In this document: positions 60,370-64,000 of the stretch, in pieces
Position numbering within the stretch: the first letter of the stretch is position 1
Layout of the letters: every line of letters starts with the position of its first letter
Assembly (NCBI RefSeq): GCF_003716325.1
Contig: NZ_RDSR01000001.1
Span: 218,157 to 282,156, forward strand
DNA from: Cryobacterium tepidiphilum
Lineage (GTDB): Bacteria; Actinomycetota; Actinomycetes; Actinomycetales; Microbacteriaceae
Reading direction: 5' to 3'
DNA length: 64,000 bases
Made by a program: the position numbers and the translations under genes
Notes under the pieces: generated by a model
What the model saw: the letters and a program-made list of their open reading frames with translations, nothing else
Told to the model about the DNA's origin: nothing
Databases searched by the model: none

Positions 60370-62110
60370 GACAGCGGTCGGGCACGAGTGCGGCGAGGGC
60401 GGGCGTGCGGGCGGGTTCCGTGCGGCGTGACCCGGTGGCCTCGAAGGCTGCCGCGAGCGTGAGCAGCGCGACGTCGTCGTAGGCCTTGCCGGCGAAGGTC
60501 AGCCCCACGGGCATTCCCGTGTCGGCCATGGTTCCCATGGGCACGGTCGCCGTCGGGATGCCGAGGTGCCGGACCACCAGATTGCCGTTGGCGACCCACA
60601 CGCCGTTGCGCCAGCCGGCATCCGCTGATTCGGGGTTGACGTCCATGTCGGCCCGGCCGACGTCGGCGACGGCGGGGAAGATGACGGCGTCGAGGGCCAG
60701 CCTGTCCATCCAGAGCTCGAGGTCGACGCGGCGGGTTTCGGCGAGGCCCCGCATCCCCTCGGCGAGGTGCGGAATGTCGGTCATCGCGGCGAACGGATGC
60801 TCCCGGATGCGTTCCGGGTAGGCGCTGATGTCGTCGTCGAAGCCGTCGTAACGGTCGGGCAGCGAGCCGTCGGGGCGCGGGAAGATGGCGCTGCCGTCGA
60901 CGTCGGCCAGGCGGTTCAGCCGGGGGTCGCCGTTGGCGCGCAGGAAGTCGTCCCACGCCCAGGCCGCCAGATCGACGATCTCGGAGCGGAGGTATCGGGG
61001 GCTCACCAGCCCGCGGGTGGCGAGGGTGGGGGCGCCGGCGCGGTCACCCTCGTAGTTGGAGACGACCGGGAAGTCGACGAGCACCACCTCGGCGCCCGCG
61101 GCCTCGAGGTCGCGCCGGGCCGCCTGCCACAGCTCGATGATGGAGGCACGAGTGTCGATCCGCTGCCCGGTCGGGCCGCCGATGCCGCAGGGTGTCCGGG
61201 TGCCGGCCCGGTCATCCTGGTTCACGTACATGCGCGGCACGCCGAATCGCTTGCCGGTGAGTGCGGCCCGGGCCGACGCGGCATCCGCTGGGGCGAGAGC
61301 CGGGTAGTGCGCGGGGCGCACGGTGGAGGACGGCGGCACGTCGATCCACGGCTGCACGCGCCAGAAGTCGCCGCGGGTGTCGTGGTCGTCGGCCACGATC
61401 ACGTCGAGCACCTCGAGCAGGTCGGCCATGCTGCGCGCGTAGGGCACCACGACGTCCATGGTGGGCACGAGCGGCCAGTTGCCCCGCACCGAGATCACGC
61501 CCCACGAGGGCGTGTAGGCGCAGAGCCCGTTGTTCGAGGCGGGGCCGCGGCCCGACGACCAGGTCTCCTCAGCCAGGCCGAACGCGGCGAAACTCGCGGC
61601 GGTCGCCGTGCCCGAGCCGTTCGAGGAGCCGGAGCCGAACGGCGCGGTGAGGTACTCGGCGCTGTAAGGGCTCTCGGCGCGCCCGTAGACGCCGCGCTGC
61701 ATGCCGCCGTTCGCCATCGGCGGCATGTTGGTGAGCCCGATGAGCACGGCGCCGGCCGCCCGGAGTCGCTCGATCGTGAAGGCGTCGCGCTGCGCTACGA
61801 GGTGCTCGAAGGCGGGCGAGCCGGATGCCGCGGTGAGGCCCCGGGCCAGGTAGCTGTCCTTGGCGACGTAGGGGATGCCGTCGAGCGGCCCGAGCGTCGT
61901 GCCGGTCGCGCGGCGCTCGTCGGAGGCACGGGCGTCGGCGAGCGCGCTCGGGTCCAACACGACGACGGAGTTCAGCCGCGGTCCGTTCCGGTCGTACGCC
62001 ATGATGCGGTCCAGGTAGGCGTGCACGAGCTCCTCGCTCGTGACCGCGCCGTCGTCCAGGGCGGCGCGCAGCTCGGCGATGGACGCCTCGACGACGTCGA
62101 ACCCGGTCAT
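60356..62110 (-). CDS. Amidase-signature family hydrolase
   Basis: The 584-residue protein is of the amidase-signature family: LDGIPYVAKDSYLARG with the catalytic Lys, the Gly/Ser-rich FGSGSSNGSGTATAASFAAF and SSGRGPASNNGL segments holding the cis-Ser and nucleophile, and PMGTMADTGMPVGLTFAGKA at the C-terminus. The signature is less glycine-rich than in standard amidases. Its ATG overlaps the agmatine deiminase stop (ATGA), so it is the next gene of that operon. It may hydrolyse N-carbamoylputrescine or another amide of that pathway (inference). Confidence 0.85.
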   Translation of the reverse strand: MTGFDVVEASIAELRAALDDGAVTSEELVHAYLDRIMAYDRNGPRLNSVVVLDPSALADARASDERRATGTTLGPLDGIPYVAKDSYLARGLTAASGSPAFEHLVAQRDAFTIERLRAAGAVLIGLTNMPPMANGGMQRGVYGRAESPYSAEYLTAPFGSGSSNGSGTATAASFAAFGLAEETWSSGRGPASNNGLCAYTPSWGVISVRGNWPLVPTMDVVVPYARSMADLLEVLDVIVADDHDTRGDFWRVQPWIDVPPSSTVRPAHYPALAPADAASARAALTGKRFGVPRMYVNQDDRAGTRTPCGIGGPTGQRIDTRASIIELWQAARRDLEAAGAEVVLVDFPVVSNYEGDRAGAPTLATRGLVSPRYLRSEIVDLAAWAWDDFLRANGDPRLNRLADVDGSAIFPRPDGSLPDRYDGFDDDISAYPERIREHPFAAMTDIPHLAEGMRGLAETRRVDLELWMDRLALDAVIFPAVADVGRADMDVNPESADAGWRNGVWVANGNLVVRHLGIPTATVPMGTMADTGMPVGLTFAGKAYDDVALLTLAAAFEATGSRRTEPARTPALAALVPDRCRRAG

Positions 62111-63150
62111 CGGGCGACCTCCTCGAGGGCGGGCTGCTGCTGGGTGATGCAGTGGATGCCGCCGCCGCGGGCGAAGATCGGCCGCGCGTCGACGGTCACC
62201 ACCTTGCGACCCGGGTAGGCGGCCGCGAGGATGTCGCGAGCCGCGGCATCCGCTGTCTCGTCGCCGAAGCCGCACGCGATCACCCCGTCGTTCACGACCA
62301 GGTGGTTGACGTAGCTCCAGTCGACGAAGCCTTCCTCGTCGCGGATGGCCCGGGGCGCGGGCAGGTCGTGGATCTCCCAGGCGCGGCCCGCGGCATCCGT
62401 TGTCTGCGAAAGCAGCGCGCGGAGTTCGCGGGTGACCTCGTGGTCGGGGTGCTCGGGGTTCTGCTGGGCATGAAGCAGCAGGTGCCCGGGCGACGGGATG
62501 GTCGCGACGATGTCGACGTGGCCGCGCGTGCCGAACTCCTCGTAGTCGCGGGTCAGGCCGCGGGGGAGCCAGACCGTGTGCGTGGCGCCGATGGTGCGGG
62601 CGAGCTCGGCCTCGACGCGGGCCTTGTCGGCGTAGGGGTTGCGGCGCGGGTCGAGCTGCACGGTCTCGGTGACGAGCACGGTGCCCTCGCCGTCGACGTG
62701 GAAGCCGCCGCCCTCGTTGACCAGCGGGGAGCTGACGAGTTCGGCGCCGACCTCGTTCGCGACGAAGCGGGCGATCTCGGCCGACTTCTGCCACTCGGCC
62801 CAGGCCGGGTCGCCCCAGCCGTTGAAGGTCCAGTCCACGGCGCCGAGCACGCCGGGGCGGTCATCGTCGACCACGAAGGTGGGGCCGACGTCGCGCATCC
62901 AGAACTCGTCGAGGGGCGCGATCTCGATCTCGATGTCGGCCGACAGCATCCGCTTGGCCCGGCCGATCTCGCTCGGATCGACGACCATGGCCACCGGCTC
63001 GAACGCGGCGATGGCGTGTGCCACGGCGGTCCAGGCGGCGTAGCCCTCCTCGACCTCGGCGGGCGTGCTGCCGAGGGTGAGGCCCTCGCGTGGGAACGCC
63101 ATCCAGGTGCGCTCGTGGGGTGCGGTCTCTGAGGGCATGCGCCAGGCCAT
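62107..63150 (-). CDS. aguA: Agmatine deiminase
   Basis: Agmatine deiminase converts agmatine to N-carbamoylputrescine and ammonia. The 347-residue protein of the guanidino-group-modifying family shows MPSETAPHERTWMAFP at the N-terminus, EFWMRDVGPTFVVDDD (about 95), VNEGGGFHVDGEGTVLVTET and the C-terminal GGGIHCITQQQP with catalytic Cys334. The size and the motif set match AguA closely. It is divergent from a TetR gene and co-translated with the amidase-signature gene, in a region rich in amine/amino-acid genes. Confidence 0.92.
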   Translation of the reverse strand: MAWRMPSETAPHERTWMAFPREGLTLGSTPAEVEEGYAAWTAVAHAIAAFEPVAMVVDPSEIGRAKRMLSADIEIEIAPLDEFWMRDVGPTFVVDDDRPGVLGAVDWTFNGWGDPAWAEWQKSAEIARFVANEVGAELVSSPLVNEGGGFHVDGEGTVLVTETVQLDPRRNPYADKARVEAELARTIGATHTVWLPRGLTRDYEEFGTRGHVDIVATIPSPGHLLLHAQQNPEHPDHEVTRELRALLSQTTDAAGRAWEIHDLPAPRAIRDEEGFVDWSYVNHLVVNDGVIACGFGDETADAAARDILAAAYPGRKVVTVDARPIFARGGGIHCITQQQPALEEVAR

Positions 63151-63179
63151 TGCAGCAATCCTTTGGTGCGGGGAACACT

Positions 63180-63197
63180 ATTGATCGAATGATCAAT
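63180..63197. promoter_or_regulatory. Candidate TetR operator between aguA and TetR gene
   Basis: ATTGATC (63180-63186) and GATCAAT (63191-63197) are perfect 7-bp arms around GAAT, midway between the divergent starts (63150 and 63229). Confidence 0.65.
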
Positions 63198-63208
63198 AAC
63201 AGGGAGAA

Positions 63209-63226
63209 TGTACCTACACTGGTACA
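63209..63226. promoter_or_regulatory. Second palindrome at the TetR promoter, with a -10-like centre
   Basis: TGTACC and GGTACA flank TACACT (63215-63220), which fits a -10 box. The TetR ATG at 63229 begins 9 bases after it, the spacing of a leaderless transcript. Confidence 0.5.
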
Positions 63227-63228
63227 CG

Positions 63229-63852
63229 ATGTCAACATCCACACGCACGAGGGCCGAGCGCAAGGCGCCCGAGGAACGTGCTGCCGAAATCCAGGCCGCC
63301 GCGCGGCGCATCGCGCTGCAGCAGGGGCTCGCCGCCGTCACGCTGCGCGCCGTCGCGGGCGCCGTCGGCGTCACGCCGGCGCTGGTGGCGCACTACGCGC
63401 CGAACATGGACGCGCTCGTCGCCGAGACCTTCGGGGCGATCGTGCGGGGCGAGCTGGACGAGGTGCGCGAGATCGTCGTGCAGCCCACGGCGAGCCGGCG
63501 TCTTGCGCGCCTGCTCAGCACGCTGCTCGACGGCAGCCGGGCCGACGTGACGGCGGTGTGGGTGGAATCCTGGACGCTGGGTCGCCGGAACGAGGCGCTC
63601 GGGGCGAGCGTGCGGGCCGAGATGGATGCCTGGCAGCAGGCGGTGCAGGAGATCATCGCGTCCGGCGTGGAGGCCGGCGAGTTCCACACCGACGATCCCA
63701 CGGCGGTCGCCTGGCAGCTGCTCGGGATGATCGACGGACTGAACGCCCACGCACTCGTGCGCTGGGGCGCCGCCGCCGAGCGCGGGCCGCTCATCGCCCA
63801 CGCCGTGGAAGGCATGCTCGGCCTGCCCCGCGGCGCCCTCGCCGAGCGCTGA
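63229..63852 (+). CDS. TetR-family regulator divergent from aguA
   Basis: The 207-residue protein (from the ATG at 63229; 214 from an upstream ATG at 63208) has the TetR HTH (AAEIQAAARRIALQQGLAAV ... VAGAVGVTPALVAHYAPNMDAL) and a helical C-terminal domain of the BetI-like group. It likely controls the divergent aguA-amidase operon in response to agmatine or a related amine. The later start is preferred because a palindrome and -10-like box overlap the earlier ATG. A family A element follows the stop by 25 bp. Confidence 0.86.
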   Translation: MSTSTRTRAERKAPEERAAEIQAAARRIALQQGLAAVTLRAVAGAVGVTPALVAHYAPNMDALVAETFGAIVRGELDEVREIVVQPTASRRLARLLSTLLDGSRADVTAVWVESWTLGRRNEALGASVRAEMDAWQQAVQEIIASGVEAGEFHTDDPTAVAWQLLGMIDGLNAHALVRWGAAAERGPLIAHAVEGMLGLPRGALAER

Positions 63853-63877
63853 CCCCATCTCACCCCGTCCCACCGCC

Positions 63878-63968
63878 GCTAACTCCGGAAGAATGCCGTC
63901 CGTCGCCGTGCTTCCGGCGGAATGACGCGGGTCGCCGGTCGGGCCGGCCGGGTTTTTCCGGAGTTAGC
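63878..63968. repeat. Family A inverted-repeat element, copy 5
   Basis: Perfect 13-bp arms GCTAACTCCGGAA (63878-63890) and TTCCGGAGTTAGC (63956-63968), 25 bp after the TetR stop. Confidence 0.82.
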
Positions 63969-64000
63969 CGCGGGGGGCTGGCGAGTGGTGCAGTTTGGGG

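Overview
The window is one contiguous piece of a high-GC actinobacterial chromosome, most likely Microbacteriaceae (order Micrococcales). The reasons are the very high GC with strong G/C third positions, frequent GTG and some TTG starts, ATGA/GTGA stop-start overlaps, actinobacterial families (DUF2520 next to panC, DUF3054, DUF5997, DUF4916, LAXTG-type anchored proteins), and a very frequent GCATCCGY / RCGGATGC word inside genes. The genus cannot be fixed from the sequence alone. There are no rRNAs, no CRISPR array and no intact transposase; one tRNA-Ser(CGA) is present.

Layout. 1-6.9 kb: housekeeping block (bacterial PH-domain protein, DUF2520, panC, lysS, a 38-residue membrane peptide, a decayed AbiEi-like gene between repeat ends, a small membrane protein, cardiolipin synthase). 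6.9-8.1 kb: decayed/defence-type patch (VapBC pair, truncated YozG-like HTH gene, broken DUF2975 gene). 8.2-25 kb: clpC, a GNAT of the ArgA type, a 1,493-residue secreted nuclease/nucleotidase, radA, an SGNH hydrolase, tRNA-Ser, a sortase-type FnIII surface protein, panD, and a TetR-controlled operon for a group-2 sigma factor. 25-38.4 kb: mixed conserved genes (DUF3054, LysR effector domain without HTH divergent from DUF5997, esterase, DUF4916, nucleoside hydrolase, DEAD-box helicase, SRPBCC/DUF1684, EVE, ComB-like, SprT-like, PQQ-type sugar dehydrogenase, spermidine-synthase-like protein).

38.5-51.1 kb is a hexuronate catabolism locus: PfkB-type KDG kinase, altronate dehydratase, a Gfo/Idh/MocA oxidoreductase, a FadR-type regulator, a zinc alcohol dehydrogenase, a binding-protein ABC importer without its own ATPase, mannonate dehydratase of the ManD type and uronate isomerase. 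Together these would import a uronate or oligo-uronate, isomerise it, reduce it (by one of the two oxidoreductases in place of UxuB/UxaB), dehydrate mannonate/altronate to 2-keto-3-deoxygluconate and phosphorylate that to KDPG. 51.2-56.5 kb holds two paralogous APC permeases around an amidohydrolase and its divergent TetR regulator. 56.5-59.2 kb is a lower-GC accessory patch with an unrecognised gene and a frameshifted gene. 59.2-63.9 kb holds a LacI regulator, an amidase overlapping agmatine deiminase, and a divergent TetR regulator.

The most unusual signal is a set of short intergenic inverted-repeat elements: family A (TAACTCCGGA ends, five copies), family B (GCATAACTCCTTC ends, three copies) and a looser family C (CGAGAACAGGA ends). 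They measure about 80-105 bp. Three of them plus an octanucleotide tandem repeat and a strong hairpin are packed into the 0.8 kb between the ABC permease and manD, and C-type or A-type ends border two decayed genes.
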